This document shows, piece after piece, positions 26,424-36,143 of a DNA stretch of 64,000 nucleotides. Both the position numbers and the translations under genes were made by a program. Under the pieces are notes generated by a model that was not told where the DNA came from, made no database searches, and saw only the letters and a program-made list of their open reading frames with translations. The stretch spans positions 1 to 64,000 of the forward strand of contig NZ_JAPWGO010000021.1 in NCBI RefSeq assembly GCF_027213785.1, read 5' to 3'. Every line of letters begins with the position of its first letter. Within the stretch, counting starts at the first letter, position 1. This DNA is from Limimaricola sp. G21655-S1 (GTDB taxonomy: Bacteria > Pseudomonadota > Alphaproteobacteria > Rhodobacterales > Rhodobacteraceae).

Positions 26424-27218
26424 ATGCCCATGGATCATCTCGGCGACCGACAGCGCAACCTCTCGGCGCGATCGAAGACCGGCGCGCCGGCCGATGACAC
26501 GGGTACGGACCGCCAGGCCGCGTTCCGCACCGAAGGGCTGAGCAAGACCTACGGCGCCGGAGGCCCGAACGAGGTCCGCGCGCTCGACGGCGTCGATCTC
26601 GAATTGCCGAGCGAGGAACTCGTGGTGCTTCTCGGACCATCGGGCAGCGGCAAATCCACCCTTCTGAACATCCTCGGCGGTCTGGACCACGCGACGCGCG
26701 GGGCCGCGTGGTTCCGGGAGATGGAGCTCACCGCGATGACCGACCGGCAGCTCACCCGCTACCGGCGCGACCATGTCGGCTTCGTGTTCCAGTTCTACAA
26801 CCTCGTGGCCAGCCTCACCGCACGCGAGAACGTCGAGCTGGTCACCGACATCGCCATGGACCCCATGCCCGCCGCCGAGGCCCTGTCGCTGGTCGGGCTC
26901 GATGCACGGCTGGATCACTTTCCCGCCCAGCTTTCGGGCGGCGAGCAGCAACGCGTCGCCATCGCGCGGGCCATCGCCAAGCGCCCCGAGGTGCTGCTCT
27001 GCGACGAGCCGACCGGCGCGCTGGACAGCCGCACCGGCGTCGCGGTGCTGTCGGCGCTCGAAGCGGTCAACGCCCGGTTCGGGACCACCATCCTCGTGAT
27101 CACCCACAATGCCGACATCGAACGGATGGCGCATCGGGTGATCCGTTTTCAGGATGGCCGGGTCATCGACGTCGCGCGCAACCGTAACCGCGTCGCGGCC
27201 GAGGGCATCCGATGGTGA
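26424..27218 (+). CDS. ABC efflux ATPase, MacB/LolD type
   Basis: This 264-residue ATPase has Walker [10 protein letters not shown] at about 72-80, the Q-loop in FVFQFYNLV, signature [14 protein letters not shown] near 172-185 and Walker [12 protein letters not shown] near 192-202. The [15 protein letters not shown] stretch is characteristic of the lipoprotein-export/macrolide-efflux class. The first 35 residues are extra and polar; an internal start is possible. It overlaps the permease gene by 7 nt, and an adaptor follows, giving a tripartite export system. An FNR-type site precedes the operon. Confidence 0.9.
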   Translation: MPMDHLGDRQRNLSARSKTGAPADDTGTDRQAAFRTEGLSKTYGAGGPNEVRALDGVDLELPSEELVVLLGPSGSGKSTLLNILGGLDHATRGAAWFREMELTAMTDRQLTRYRRDHVGFVFQFYNLVASLTARENVELVTDIAMDPMPAAEALSLVGLDARLDHFPAQLSGGEQQRVAIARAIAKRPEVLLCDEPTGALDSRTGVAVLSALEAVNARFGTTILVITHNADIERMAHRVIRFQDGRVIDVARNRNRVAAEGIRW

Positions 27219-29581
27219 AGCCGCGCGCCATCGACCGCAAGTTGCTGCGCGACCTGCGCCGGCTGTGGTCGCAGGTCGCGGCGATCGCGCTGGTACTGGC
27301 CTGCGGCGTGGCGATCCTGCTGACGGCCTTCGGCATGATCCGGGCGTTGGACACCACGCTCAACGACTATTACGGCCGCCAGCGCTTCGCCGAGATGTTC
27401 GCCTCGGTGCGCCGCGCACCCGGCAAGCTGGTCGAGGAAATACGCGCGATCGAGGGCGTCCGCTCGGCCGAGGCGCGAAAGGTCGGACCGGTCACGCTCG
27501 ACCTGCCGGATCGACCGGCACCGGGATCGGGCCGGCTGATGTCCCTGCCCGCCGGTGCGCCGCTCCTGAACATGCCCCTGCTGGTCTCAGGGCGGATGCC
27601 GGACCCCGACAGCGACCGCGAGGTCGCCGTCAACGCCCGCTTCGCGCAGGCCAACGGCTTTCGCCCCGGTGACGGCCTTGCGGCGATCGCCAATGGACGG
27701 CGGCTCGACCTGACGATCACCGGCATGCTCCGCAGCCCGGAATTCCTCTACAGCCTGCCCCCAGGCGGGCTGATGCCCGACGATGCGGGCTTCGCGATCA
27801 TCTGGATGCCTGAGCGGGCCGCGGGCGCGGTGCTCGACCTCGAAGGCGCCATCAACGACGTCGCCCTGACCCTGCACGCGACCGCCGTCACGGCGGAGGT
27901 CGCGGACCGGGTCGATGCGCTGCTTGCGCCTTGGGGCGGCACCGGCGTCCGCCTGCGCGATCAGCATCCGAGCCATGCCTTCATCGCCGCCGAACTCCAG
28001 CAGCTGCGCAACATGACCGTCGTGCTGCCGCCGATCTTCTTCGTGATCGCGGGCTTCCTGGTCAACATGCTCTTGGGTCGGATCGTGGCGTTGGAGCGCG
28101 CCGAGATTGGCCTGCTCAAGGCGTTGGGCTACCGCAAGTCGGAGATCGCGCTGCACTATCTGCTTCTCGCGATGCTGGTGGCCTGCATCGGCATCGCGAT
28201 CGGCTGGCTTGCCGGCAGCTGGCTGGCGGGCGGCATGGCGCGGATCTACGCCCGGTTCTTCGATTTTCCATGGCTGATCCGACCGGATGGTCTCGACGTC
28301 TACGCGATTTCGGGGCTTCTGGCTCTCGTGGTGGCCGGGCTGGGGGCCGCACGGGCCGCGCTGACCGCGGCGCGGCTGGCCCCGGCGGTGGCCATGGCCC
28401 CGCCTGCGCCCCCGAACTTCGGCAAGGGGCCGCTCGACCGGCTGGCGGCCGGGCGGTGGCTGTCGCAGCCCGCGAAGATGGTGCTGCGCGGGCTGCTGCG
28501 CTGGCCGGTCCGTGCCGCGATGACGATGCTGGGGCTCTCGGCCGGGGTCGCGATACTCGTGGCCTCCAGCTTCATGATCGACGCGATGGACGTGGTGATG
28601 GACAGCGCGTTCTACCGGGCGAACCGCCAGCACGCGACGCTCGTCCTCGGCGCGGAAGCGCCGGCCGGGGCGGCCTTGCAGGCCCGTGCCCTGCCCGGCG
28701 TCCTGCGGGTAGAGCCGCAATTCGATCTCGCGGTGACGCTGCGCAACGGGCATTTGTCCAAGCGGCTTTCGATCACCGCCCAGCCCCCCGGCGGCGACCT
28801 GGTCCGGATCCTCGACACCGAGGGCCGGATCGTCGCGGCTCCGGAGACGGCGCTGATGTTGTCGCGCCAGCTGGCCGAGCAGCTACAGGTCGGCCCGGGC
28901 GACATGGTCGAGGTCGAGGTCGCCGGGGACCGGGAGCGCGACTTCAGCGAGCCGGTCGCGGCGGTGACGCGGCAATATCTCGGCCTCGGGGCCTACATGG
29001 ACCACGACGCGCTCGCGGCGCGGCTGGGCCGGGCGCCGCGGGTCACCGCCCTGCATCTGGCGCTGGACCCCGCCGCGTTGCCCGAGTTCCAGGCCGCGCT
29101 CAAGACGCTGCCCACGCTGGCGGCCAGCGTCATGCTGACCGAGGTCCGCGACAGCTTTCGCGAGACGATCCGGCAGAACATCCGCTGGAACACGATCCTG
29201 TTCCTGACGATCTCCGGGCTGATCACGGCCGGCGTCGCCTATAACGGCGCCCGCATCCAGCTCTCCGAGCGGGCGCGCGAGCTGGCCAGCCTGCGAATCC
29301 TCGGCTTCACCCGCACCGAGGCGGCGTCGATCCTGCTGGGCGAAACCGCCGTGCTGGCGCTTTTGGCGCAGCCGCTGGGCTGGGGGATCGGCGCGCTGAT
29401 CGCGCAAGGCATGGTCTCGGGCTTCGACAGCGATCTCTACCGGATTCCGCTGGTGCTGACCCCGGCCAATTTCGCGCGCGCGAGCCTGCTGACGCTGACC
29501 GCGATCCTGGCCGCCGCGCTGCTGGTCCGGAGGCGGTTCGACCGGCTGGATCTTCTGGACGTCCTCAAGACGAGGGAATGA
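27212..29581 (+). CDS. FtsX-like ABC efflux permease
   Basis: This 789-residue permease has an N-terminal span (about 19-42), a periplasmic MacB_PCD-like domain and a first FtsX core with three spans (about 262-400). A second periplasmic domain follows, then a final FtsX core (about 670-780, ending [20 protein letters not shown]). The duplicated FtsX arrangement is that of large DevC/YbbP-like exporters. It overlaps the ATPase gene and is followed after 4 nt by the adaptor gene. The exported compound is unknown. Confidence 0.88.
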   Translation: MVKPRAIDRKLLRDLRRLWSQVAAIALVLACGVAILLTAFGMIRALDTTLNDYYGRQRFAEMFASVRRAPGKLVEEIRAIEGVRSAEARKVGPVTLDLPDRPAPGSGRLMSLPAGAPLLNMPLLVSGRMPDPDSDREVAVNARFAQANGFRPGDGLAAIANGRRLDLTITGMLRSPEFLYSLPPGGLMPDDAGFAIIWMPERAAGAVLDLEGAINDVALTLHATAVTAEVADRVDALLAPWGGTGVRLRDQHPSHAFIAAELQQLRNMTVVLPPIFFVIAGFLVNMLLGRIVALERAEIGLLKALGYRKSEIALHYLLLAMLVACIGIAIGWLAGSWLAGGMARIYARFFDFPWLIRPDGLDVYAISGLLALVVAGLGAARAALTAARLAPAVAMAPPAPPNFGKGPLDRLAAGRWLSQPAKMVLRGLLRWPVRAAMTMLGLSAGVAILVASSFMIDAMDVVMDSAFYRANRQHATLVLGAEAPAGAALQARALPGVLRVEPQFDLAVTLRNGHLSKRLSITAQPPGGDLVRILDTEGRIVAAPETALMLSRQLAEQLQVGPGDMVEVEVAGDRERDFSEPVAAVTRQYLGLGAYMDHDALAARLGRAPRVTALHLALDPAALPEFQAALKTLPTLAASVMLTEVRDSFRETIRQNIRWNTILFLTISGLITAGVAYNGARIQLSERARELASLRILGFTRTEAASILLGETAVLALLAQPLGWGIGALIAQGMVSGFDSDLYRIPLVLTPANFARASLLTLTAILAAALLVRRRFDRLDLLDVLKTRE

Positions 29582-29585
29582 AACC

Positions 29586-30797
29586 ATGGCCCGCCCTATC
29601 CGCCTGATCGCCCTGTTCGCCATCCCGGCGCTGATCGTCGCGAGTCTCCTCTGGATCGCGTTTCGACCGATCCCCGTCACCGCCGAGCTGGTGGAAGTTG
29701 CGCGTGGGCCGATGGAGGTCACGCTCGAGGTGGAGGGAAAGGCGCGGATCCGCGAGGTCTGGGAGGTTTCGGCGCCGATCACGGGCACCGCCCGACGTTC
29801 GCCCGTCCGGGTCGGCGACGCGGTGGTGGCCGGCGAGACGCTGGTCGCCGTGGTCGAGCCGATCGAACCCAGCCTGCTCGACCGGCGCAGCCGGGTCGAG
29901 GCCGAGGCCGCCACGCAGGAGGCTCAAGCAGCCTTTGCCGCCGCCGAAAGCCGGTTGCAGCAGGCCCTGCAGGAGCTCAGCTACGCCAAGTCGCGCCACG
30001 ACCAGGCCCGGACGCTGGTCGAGCGCGGCGCCGCCCCTGCGGACCGGCTGGAGGAGGCGACGCAGGCGCTCAAGGTCGCGCAGGCCGCCCGCGACACGGC
30101 GCTGTCGACGCGCATCATGGCACAGGGCGCGCTCGACCGGAGCCGCGCCGCTCTGATCGGTCCCGGCGACGGGACCGGGGATGGCGGTGGCTGCTGCGTC
30201 GAGATCCGCGCCCCGGCCAGCGGTGTCGTCCTTGCCATCGACCAGCTCAGCGCGCGGCCGGTCGCCGCCGGCCAGCGGCTGCTCGACATCGGCGATCCGA
30301 ACGATCTGGAGATCGTCGCGGACCTCCTGTCGCGCGATGCCGTCCGCCTTCCCGAGGACGCCCTCGCCCGTGTCGCGCGCTGGGGTGGCGCTGGCGAGCC
30401 GCCTGCCCACCTGCGCCGGATCGAGCCGTCAGCGCGGACCGAGGTCTCTGCGCTCGGGATCGAGGAGCAGCGGGTCGAGGCGATCTTCGATTTCACAACG
30501 CCCGACGCACCGCCCGTCGGGCTCGGGAACGGCTATGCCCTGCGCCTGCGCATCGTGCTGTGGCGGTTTCCGGACGAGTTGCAGGTGCCGATCGCCGCGT
30601 TGTTCCGCCATGGCCAGAACTGGTCAAGCTTCGTGGTCGAGGAGGGTCGCGCCCGCCGCGCCGTGCTGGAGATCGGCCGGCGCAACGACACGGTCGCGCA
30701 GGTGCTGGGCGGACTGGAGATCGGTGACGTGGTCATCGTGCATCCCGGCGAGAAGATCGCCGAGGGCGTCGCGGTCCGGGCAGCCGAGCGCGAATGA
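29586..30797 (+). CDS. HlyD-family periplasmic adaptor protein
   Basis: This 403-residue membrane-fusion protein has an N-terminal anchor (about 6-24) and a biotinyl-lipoyl half-motif (EVSAPITGTARRSPVRVGDAVVAGETL, about 60-86). A long alpha-helical hairpin rich in Ala/Glu/Gln follows at about 100-180. The second half-motif (EIRAPASGVVL) is near 208. The C-terminus ends in a beta-barrel region with IPIAALFRHG-like sequence (VPIAALFRHGQNW). Two adjacent cysteines (GGCCVEI) just before the second lipoyl half are unusual. It links the FtsX-like permease to an outer-membrane channel not encoded here. Confidence 0.88.
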   Translation: MARPIRLIALFAIPALIVASLLWIAFRPIPVTAELVEVARGPMEVTLEVEGKARIREVWEVSAPITGTARRSPVRVGDAVVAGETLVAVVEPIEPSLLDRRSRVEAEAATQEAQAAFAAAESRLQQALQELSYAKSRHDQARTLVERGAAPADRLEEATQALKVAQAARDTALSTRIMAQGALDRSRAALIGPGDGTGDGGGCCVEIRAPASGVVLAIDQLSARPVAAGQRLLDIGDPNDLEIVADLLSRDAVRLPEDALARVARWGGAGEPPAHLRRIEPSARTEVSALGIEEQRVEAIFDFTTPDAPPVGLGNGYALRLRIVLWRFPDELQVPIAALFRHGQNWSSFVVEEGRARRAVLEIGRRNDTVAQVLGGLEIGDVVIVHPGEKIAEGVAVRAAERE

Positions 30798-30870
30798 CCC
30801 CGAGACCGCCGACCCGACAGGCGCCGCCGCATCGCGGGGCGGCATCATATCGACCCGTGGCTCCCGTGCC

Positions 30871-30884
30871 TTGATCCAGATCAG
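30871..30884. promoter_or_regulatory. FNR/FnrL-type binding site upstream of the MlaEFD-like operon
   Basis: TTGATCCAGATCAG matches the FNR consensus at 9 of 10 defined positions. It lies in the 275-bp gap before the permease gene, centred about 195 bp before its ATG. No other gene starts here, so it most likely serves the lipid-transport operon. Confidence 0.7.
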
Positions 30885-31072
30885 GGCCGGGTTGTCCACG
30901 GGCGGCGATACTCGCCCCACCTCTGCTGGAAAGGCCGCTCCATGATCCTCACCGCGATCGAATGCCCGGCGGCGCGTCCCGTGCCCCGCGCGGCTGGCCC
31001 CACACTTGCCCCCCTGCGCGGGGAAGGCGCGGCTGGCTGGTCCGAGGCCCGCGCGTCGCGGCGGCCCGACCG

Positions 31073-32185
31073 ATGAGCATCAAGATCGGCACGACGGCCG
31101 GACGGCCAGAGATCGAAATCTCGGGTTCCCTCGGCCTGCCCGAACTCGAACAGGCCCGCCGCCGTTTCGCGCAGATCCCCTTCGCCCCTCACGCCACGCT
31201 CGACCTCTCGGCGCTGCAGCGCCTCGATTCCGCGGGCGCGTGGCTGCTACTGACCGAGCAGGCGCGGCTGCGGCAGGAGGGGACGGATCTCACCATCGCA
31301 TCGGTGCCGCCACACGCCTTGCCGCTCGTGGAGGTCGTGCGCGCGAACCTCGAGCGGGCCGAGCCCGCGACCCGGCCGCCGCTCACCGTCGCCACGCTGC
31401 TCGACCGGCTCGGCAGGCAGGTCGCCGGCGCCGGGACCTTCCTGCGCGACCTGCTGGGATATCTCGGCATCTTCACCGCGCGGCTGCTCGGAGCGCTCCG
31501 GCGGCCGCGCGGGTTTCACCTGACCTCGCTCGTGCATCACTGCGAGGAGGTCGGGCTGCGCGCGGTGCCGATCGTCGCGCTGATGGCATTCCTGATCGGC
31601 GTCGTGCTCGCCTTTCAGGGCGCGACCCAGCTGCGTCCCTTCGGCGCGGAGATCTTCGTGGTCGAGCTGATCGCCATCTCGATCCTGCGCGAACTCGGCG
31701 TCCTGCTCACCGCGATCATCGTCGCCGGGCGCACCGCCTCGGCCTTCACCGCGGCGATCGGCTCGATGAAGATGCGCGAGGAGATCGACGCCATGCAGAC
31801 CCTGCGCATCGACCCGGCCAGCGCGCTGATCCTGCCGCGCATCCTGGCGCTGGTGATCACCCTGCCGATCCTCGGGCTGGTGGCCGATCTGAGCGGGCTC
31901 TTGGGCGGGGCGCTCATGTCATGGGCCGAGCTCGGCATCTCGCCCGCGATGTTCCGCACCCGGCTGATCGAGGGCGTCGAGCCGATCCATGTGGTCGTCG
32001 GGCTGGTCAAGGCGCCGGTCTTCGCGCTGATCATCGGCATCGTCGGCTGTCGCGCCGGCATGCAGGTCGGCAACAGCGCGGAGTCGCTCGGGCGGATGAC
32101 CTCCAGCGCCGTCGTCACCGCGATCTTCGCGGTGATCGTCACCGACGCGCTGTTCTCGATCCTCTTCGCGCAGGTCGGCCTGTGA
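31073..32185 (+). CDS. mlaE: MlaE-family lipid ABC permease with N-terminal STAS domain
   Basis: The 370-residue protein joins two modules. Residues 1-95 form a STAS (MlaB-like) domain (EIEISGSLGLPELEQARRRF, then ATLDLSALQRLDSAGAWLLLTE). Residues about 115-370 form the MlaE permease (LVHHCEEVGLRAVPIVALMAFLIGVVLAFQGA, then AGRTASAFTAAIGSMKMREEIDAM). In E. coli MlaB and MlaE are separate subunits of the phospholipid transporter; here they are fused. I start at ATG 31073; the upstream in-frame extension looks untranslated. The ATPase, MCE and lipoprotein genes follow on the same strand. Confidence 0.92.
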   Translation: MSIKIGTTAGRPEIEISGSLGLPELEQARRRFAQIPFAPHATLDLSALQRLDSAGAWLLLTEQARLRQEGTDLTIASVPPHALPLVEVVRANLERAEPATRPPLTVATLLDRLGRQVAGAGTFLRDLLGYLGIFTARLLGALRRPRGFHLTSLVHHCEEVGLRAVPIVALMAFLIGVVLAFQGATQLRPFGAEIFVVELIAISILRELGVLLTAIIVAGRTASAFTAAIGSMKMREEIDAMQTLRIDPASALILPRILALVITLPILGLVADLSGLLGGALMSWAELGISPAMFRTRLIEGVEPIHVVVGLVKAPVFALIIGIVGCRAGMQVGNSAESLGRMTSSAVVTAIFAVIVTDALFSILFAQVGL

Positions 32186-32199
32186 CCGGGAGCGACGAC

Positions 32200-32976
32200 A
32201 TGGTGATCCGCATTCGCGGGCTGGAGAACCGCTTCGGGCCGCACCGCGTCCATGAGGGGCTGGATCTCGACATGCGGCGCGGCGAGGTACTCGGCGTGGT
32301 CGGCGGCTCGGGCACGGGCAAGTCGGTGCTGCTGCGCAGCATCGTCGGTCTGCGGCGACCCAATGCCGGACGGATCGCGGTGTTCGGCGAGGAGATGACC
32401 GGGATCGACGAGCATCGACGAGCCGCGCTCGCGGCGCGGTGGGGGGTCATGTTCCAGGACGGGGCGCTGTTCTCCTCGCTGACGCTGCGCGAGAATGTCG
32501 AGGTGCCGCTGCGCGGCGTCGAAGGCCTCGACCCGGACACCCGCCGCGCCTTGGCCGAGCTCAAGATCGCCATGGTCGGGCTGCCGCTCGACGCGGCCGA
32601 GACCTATCCGGCCGAGCTTTCGGGCGGCATGCGCAAGCGCGCGGGCCTCGCGCGCGCGCTCGCGCTCGACCCCGAGATCGTCTTTCTCGACGAACCGACC
32701 GCAGGGCTCGACCCGATCGGCGCCGCGGCCTTCGACCGGCTGATGCGCGATCTCGTGCAGGCGCTGGGGCTCAGCGTGTTCCTGGTGACCCACGATCTCG
32801 ATACGCTCTACGCGCTGTGCGACCGTGTCGCCGTGCTGGCCGAGCGCCGCGTGCTCGCCACGGGCACGCTCGATGACATGCTGGCGGTCGAGCACCCTTG
32901 GGTGCGCGACTATTTCCACGGCCCCCGTGGCCGGGCCGCCCGCAGGTCCGGCCCGGTCGCACCGCAAGGGAGGTGA
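32200..32976 (+). CDS. mlaF: MlaF-family lipid ABC ATPase
   Basis: This 258-residue ATPase has Walker A GGSGTGKSV near 37-45, the MlaF-type VMFQDGALFSSLTLRENVEVPL (Q-loop region) near 83-104, signature LSGGMRKRAGLARALA and Walker B IVFLDEPTAGLDP. MRKR in the signature is typical of the MCE-associated class. I choose ATG 32200 with GGGAG seven bases before it; GTG 32182, overlapping the mlaE stop, is also possible. It sits 3 nt before the MCE gene. Confidence 0.92.
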   Translation: MVIRIRGLENRFGPHRVHEGLDLDMRRGEVLGVVGGSGTGKSVLLRSIVGLRRPNAGRIAVFGEEMTGIDEHRRAALAARWGVMFQDGALFSSLTLRENVEVPLRGVEGLDPDTRRALAELKIAMVGLPLDAAETYPAELSGGMRKRAGLARALALDPEIVFLDEPTAGLDPIGAAAFDRLMRDLVQALGLSVFLVTHDLDTLYALCDRVAVLAERRVLATGTLDDMLAVEHPWVRDYFHGPRGRAARRSGPVAPQGR

Positions 32977-32979
32977 CAC

Positions 32980-34665
32980 ATGGAGACCAAGGCCAACTAC
33001 GTGCTCGTCGGCGCCTTCACCCTCGCGGGTCTGCTCGGCATCCTCGCCTTCCTGCTCTGGTTCGCCCGGGTCGAGCTGGACCGGCAGTTCGCCACCTACG
33101 AGATCGAGTTCGACAGCGTCTCCGGGCTCGGCCGCGCCTCGGAGGTGCGCTTCGGCGGGCTGCTGGTCGGTCAGGTCACCGACCTCGCCCTCGCCCCCGA
33201 CCAGACCGGCGCCATTAGGGTCGTGGTGCAGGTTCAGGCCGATACCCCGGTCCGAGGCGACAGCATCGCCCGGATCGAGGCGCTGGGCGTGACCGGCGTC
33301 TCCTATGTCGCGATCGAGGCGGGATCGCCCGACTCGCCACTGCTCTCGTCCGCCCCCGGCGAGCCGTTGCCGCGCATCGCCGCCGGTCCCTCGACCCTGC
33401 AATCGCTAACCCGCAGCGCGCCAGAACTGCTCGACGAGGCGCTCTCGGTCATGCAGCGCCTCGACACCCTGCTCGACGAAGCGAACCGCGACCGCGTCGT
33501 GCGGATCCTCGACAACACCGAACGGGCGAGCGCGGCGCTGGCCGATACGCTCGACGAGCTGTCCGGCACGGCGGAGGCGATCACCGGCGTCGCGGCCGAA
33601 GCCGGGCGTTTCAACGACACATGGGACGATCTCGCCGATGGGCTCCTGCGCCTCTCCGACCGGGCCGAGACCACCATGGCCCGGATCGATACGCTGACGG
33701 AGACCGCCGGGGAGACGATGCGAAGCGGCTCCAAGACCCTTCAGGCGGCGCAGGATCTCTTGGCCGAGACCGACCGCTACATGGCCGAGGAGGCAAGCGC
33801 CGCCAGCACCGCCCTGCAGCAGATGCTCGAGGATTTACGGGCCGAGATCGGGGCGCTGGGCCCTGAGGCCCGGCGCATGATCGACACGCTCGCATCGGCG
33901 GGGGACGCGGCCGGGGCCCGCCTCGACGAGGCCGCGGAACTGCTGAGGAGCGCCACCGATGCCGCGGCCCGGCTCGGCCCCGCGATCGGAACCACCGAGC
34001 GCGAGATCGCGGCCCTTTCGGGCTCCGCGCGCGACCTGGTGGCGCGGGCCGAGCGGCTGGTCGACGAGGATCTCGCGCCGATGATATCGGAGTTGCGCGG
34101 CACCGGGCGCGCGATGGACGATCTCGTCTCGACGCTGGGTCCCGATTTCGCGAGCGCCACCGAAAGCGCCGCCCGGCTCGCCGGATCGGCCGAAACCCTC
34201 GTCACGGGGGCGGCGGACGGGCTTACGGCCGCGCAGAACGCCATGCGATCTCTGGAGACCGCCATGCAGCGCGGCGAAGCCGCTTTCGCCTCGGCCGAAC
34301 GCACCTTCTCGGAGACGGCGCGGATCGCGGAAGAGGAGATCACGCCGCTGATCTCGGACGTCCGGGGCGCCGCTTCGGGCCTCGAAGAGGCCATCGGCAC
34401 GGTCTCCGCCGAACTGCCCGGGATCGGCACGGATCTGCGGCGCGCGAGCCAGGCGGCGGCGACCGCCTTCGAGACCTTGGCCACCACGGTGGCGCGGTCG
34501 GGAACCGCGCTGGACGGCTTCACGGCCGAGGCGCTTCCGGGCTATGCTCGCCTCGCACGGGAGGCGCGTGCCCTGGTCGGGAACCTCGACCGCATGGTCG
34601 GCCGGATGGATCGGGACCCCGCCCGCTTCCTGCTGGACGACCGGGCCCCCGCCTTCCGCAGGTGA
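32980..34665 (+). CDS. mlaD: MlaD/MCE-domain protein with long helical tail
   Basis: The 561-residue protein has one N-terminal membrane anchor (about 6-28) and a single MCE domain at about 38-118 (YEIEFDSVSGLGRASEVRFGG, then GVSYVAIEAG). Some 430 residues follow that are almost entirely Ala/Glu/Leu/Thr-rich helix with repeated SAE/TLDE/AAR patterns. It is much longer than E. coli MlaD (about 180 residues). It is closer in design to the MCE proteins of actinobacteria and plants, in which a helical stalk forms a lipid tunnel across the periplasm. It is the substrate-binding periplasmic part of the transporter. Confidence 0.92.
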   Translation: METKANYVLVGAFTLAGLLGILAFLLWFARVELDRQFATYEIEFDSVSGLGRASEVRFGGLLVGQVTDLALAPDQTGAIRVVVQVQADTPVRGDSIARIEALGVTGVSYVAIEAGSPDSPLLSSAPGEPLPRIAAGPSTLQSLTRSAPELLDEALSVMQRLDTLLDEANRDRVVRILDNTERASAALADTLDELSGTAEAITGVAAEAGRFNDTWDDLADGLLRLSDRAETTMARIDTLTETAGETMRSGSKTLQAAQDLLAETDRYMAEEASAASTALQQMLEDLRAEIGALGPEARRMIDTLASAGDAAGARLDEAAELLRSATDAAARLGPAIGTTEREIAALSGSARDLVARAERLVDEDLAPMISELRGTGRAMDDLVSTLGPDFASATESAARLAGSAETLVTGAADGLTAAQNAMRSLETAMQRGEAAFASAERTFSETARIAEEEITPLISDVRGAASGLEEAIGTVSAELPGIGTDLRRASQAAATAFETLATTVARSGTALDGFTAEALPGYARLAREARALVGNLDRMVGRMDRDPARFLLDDRAPAFRR

Positions 34666-34675
34666 AGGGAATGGA

Positions 34676-35299
34676 ATGCTTCGGGTTCAGGGTGCGGCCG
34701 GTTTAGGGCTCTTTCTGCTGCTGTCCGGCTGTGGCGCGCTGGATGTCTTGGACCGGGCTTCGGCGCCGCTCGAGGTCTTCGAACTGCGCTCGCCGGAGAT
34801 GGCCGCGCCCGCGGTCGCGCCACGCCCGCTCGACGTGATCGTCGAATTACCCGTGGCCTCCGGCAGCATCGCCACCGACCGGATCATGATCCGCCCCGAT
34901 CCGCTCCGGGCGCAGTACCTGCCCGATGCGCGCTGGGCCGACCCGGTGCCGCAGATGGTCCAGACGCTGATGGTGCGCAGCCTCGGCGACAGCGCCGCGC
35001 TGCGATATGTCGGCCGCAGCCCCCTGGGTGTGGGCGGCGATTACGCGGTGCTGACCGAGATCATCGGTTTCCATGCGGAGGCCTTCACCGCCGAGGGCGC
35101 GCAGGTCGAGATCGAGCTGCTGGTCCGGCTAGTACGCGAAAGCGATGCGGCCGTCGTCTCGACTCGCCGGATCGAGGCGGTGGCCAAAACGCCTTCGACC
35201 GACAGCGCAGCGCTGGCCGCGGGTTTCGATCGGGCCATGCGCACGGCCCTTGGAGAGTTCACCGGCTGGGTGCTCGGCGAGGTCGGCGCCGGCAGCTGA
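34676..35299 (+). CDS. ABC-type transport auxiliary lipoprotein (PqiC/DUF330-like)
   Basis: The 207-residue lipoprotein has signal peptide MLRVQGAAGLGLFLLLSGC with the lipobox LSGC at about 16-19. The body has the DUF330/ABC_trans_aux pattern: RIMIRPDPLRAQYLPDARW, then a short beta-rich domain with DYAVLTEIIGFHAE. Such proteins sit in the outer membrane and receive or anchor the MCE stalk, as PqiC does for PqiB. It starts 11 nt after mlaD, and its stop is 2 nt from the stop of the convergent Usp gene. Confidence 0.88.
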   Translation: MLRVQGAAGLGLFLLLSGCGALDVLDRASAPLEVFELRSPEMAAPAVAPRPLDVIVELPVASGSIATDRIMIRPDPLRAQYLPDARWADPVPQMVQTLMVRSLGDSAALRYVGRSPLGVGGDYAVLTEIIGFHAEAFTAEGAQVEIELLVRLVRESDAAVVSTRRIEAVAKTPSTDSAALAAGFDRAMRTALGEFTGWVLGEVGAGS

Positions 35300-35301
35300 G
35301 G

Positions 35302-36129
35302 TCACTTGGAGAACAACACCGGCCGCCTGGCGTGGCGCAGGAGGCTCCACGTCACCGTCCCGAGCACGAAGTCGTAGGCGCGCGAATGGCCGAAGGCTCC
35401 GGTGACGATCAACCCCGCCCCCGTCTGGAACGCCTCGCGCTCGAGAATTTCGCTGATCTTCGATGACTCGGCCTCGCGATGCACGACCCTCGCTCTCAGG
35501 CCATGGCGGCTCAGCATCGTGGCCATGTCCTGCGCCGGGTAGTGGTGCGCGTCACGGTCGGGCAGCTTTGCCACGCTGAGCAACGTGACCTCCGCCCCCT
35601 TCTCCAGCAGATCGACGGCGTCGTGCGCCGCACGCGCGGCCTCGCGGGTCTCGCTCCAACCGATCACCGCGGCGCGCCCCAGCGGCGCGGGCTCCCATCC
35701 CGGCGGGATCATCAGAACCGGTCGACCGGAGGCACGGATGATCTCCGCCTCACCGCGGCCAGTGCGATCTCCGTCGGGGCGCCCCACCATCACCAGGTCA
35801 GCGGCGCGCACGCTCTCGACCATCCGTTCGGCGGGGGTGATGTATTTCGCCCCGAGGCAGCGCCACTCCCCCGCGACACCCTCAGCCGCGACGCGCGCAT
35901 CGAACAAGGCCTGCATCTCGCGGGCGGCGTCGCGCTGGCGGTCGCGGAGTTGCGACAGGACCTCGCCGGTCATGTGCGACGAGACGGCCGGGTAGATCTG
36001 CGGATCGGGCATCACGTGGAGGCCAAGCAAATGCGCGCCCTTCTCGCGCGCCAGCGCGGCCCCGGCCCGGATGAGCGTCTCGGCCTGTGCCGCGTCGGTG
36101 AAGCACAGGGCTATGGTCCTGATTGTCAT
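35302..36129 (-). CDS. Universal stress protein, tandem-domain
   Basis: The 275-residue protein contains two Usp domains. The second is better conserved and ends in the ATP-binding-type motif GAFGHSRAYDFVLGTVTWSLLRHARRPVLFSK, with the G-x2-G-x9-G(S/T) spacing. The first ends LVMVGRPDGDRTGRGEAEIIRASGRPVLMIPPGW and is more degenerate. It follows another Usp gene by 14 nt on the same strand. The pair is divergent from the cytochrome gene, with an FNR site between. Usp proteins of this size are common in oxygen-limitation regulons. Confidence 0.9.
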   Translation of the reverse strand: MTIRTIALCFTDAAQAETLIRAGAALAREKGAHLLGLHVMPDPQIYPAVSSHMTGEVLSQLRDRQRDAAREMQALFDARVAAEGVAGEWRCLGAKYITPAERMVESVRAADLVMVGRPDGDRTGRGEAEIIRASGRPVLMIPPGWEPAPLGRAAVIGWSETREAARAAHDAVDLLEKGAEVTLLSVAKLPDRDAHHYPAQDMATMLSRHGLRARVVHREAESSKISEILEREAFQTGAGLIVTGAFGHSRAYDFVLGTVTWSLLRHARRPVLFSK

Positions 36130-36143
36130 GGCTCAATCTCCTT

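Noticed and set aside
31006-32199. Long frame in front of mlaF
   Set aside because: It runs through the mlaE gene and is Arg/Ala/Gly-rich. The Walker A-bearing part begins at 32200 after a good ribosome-binding site.
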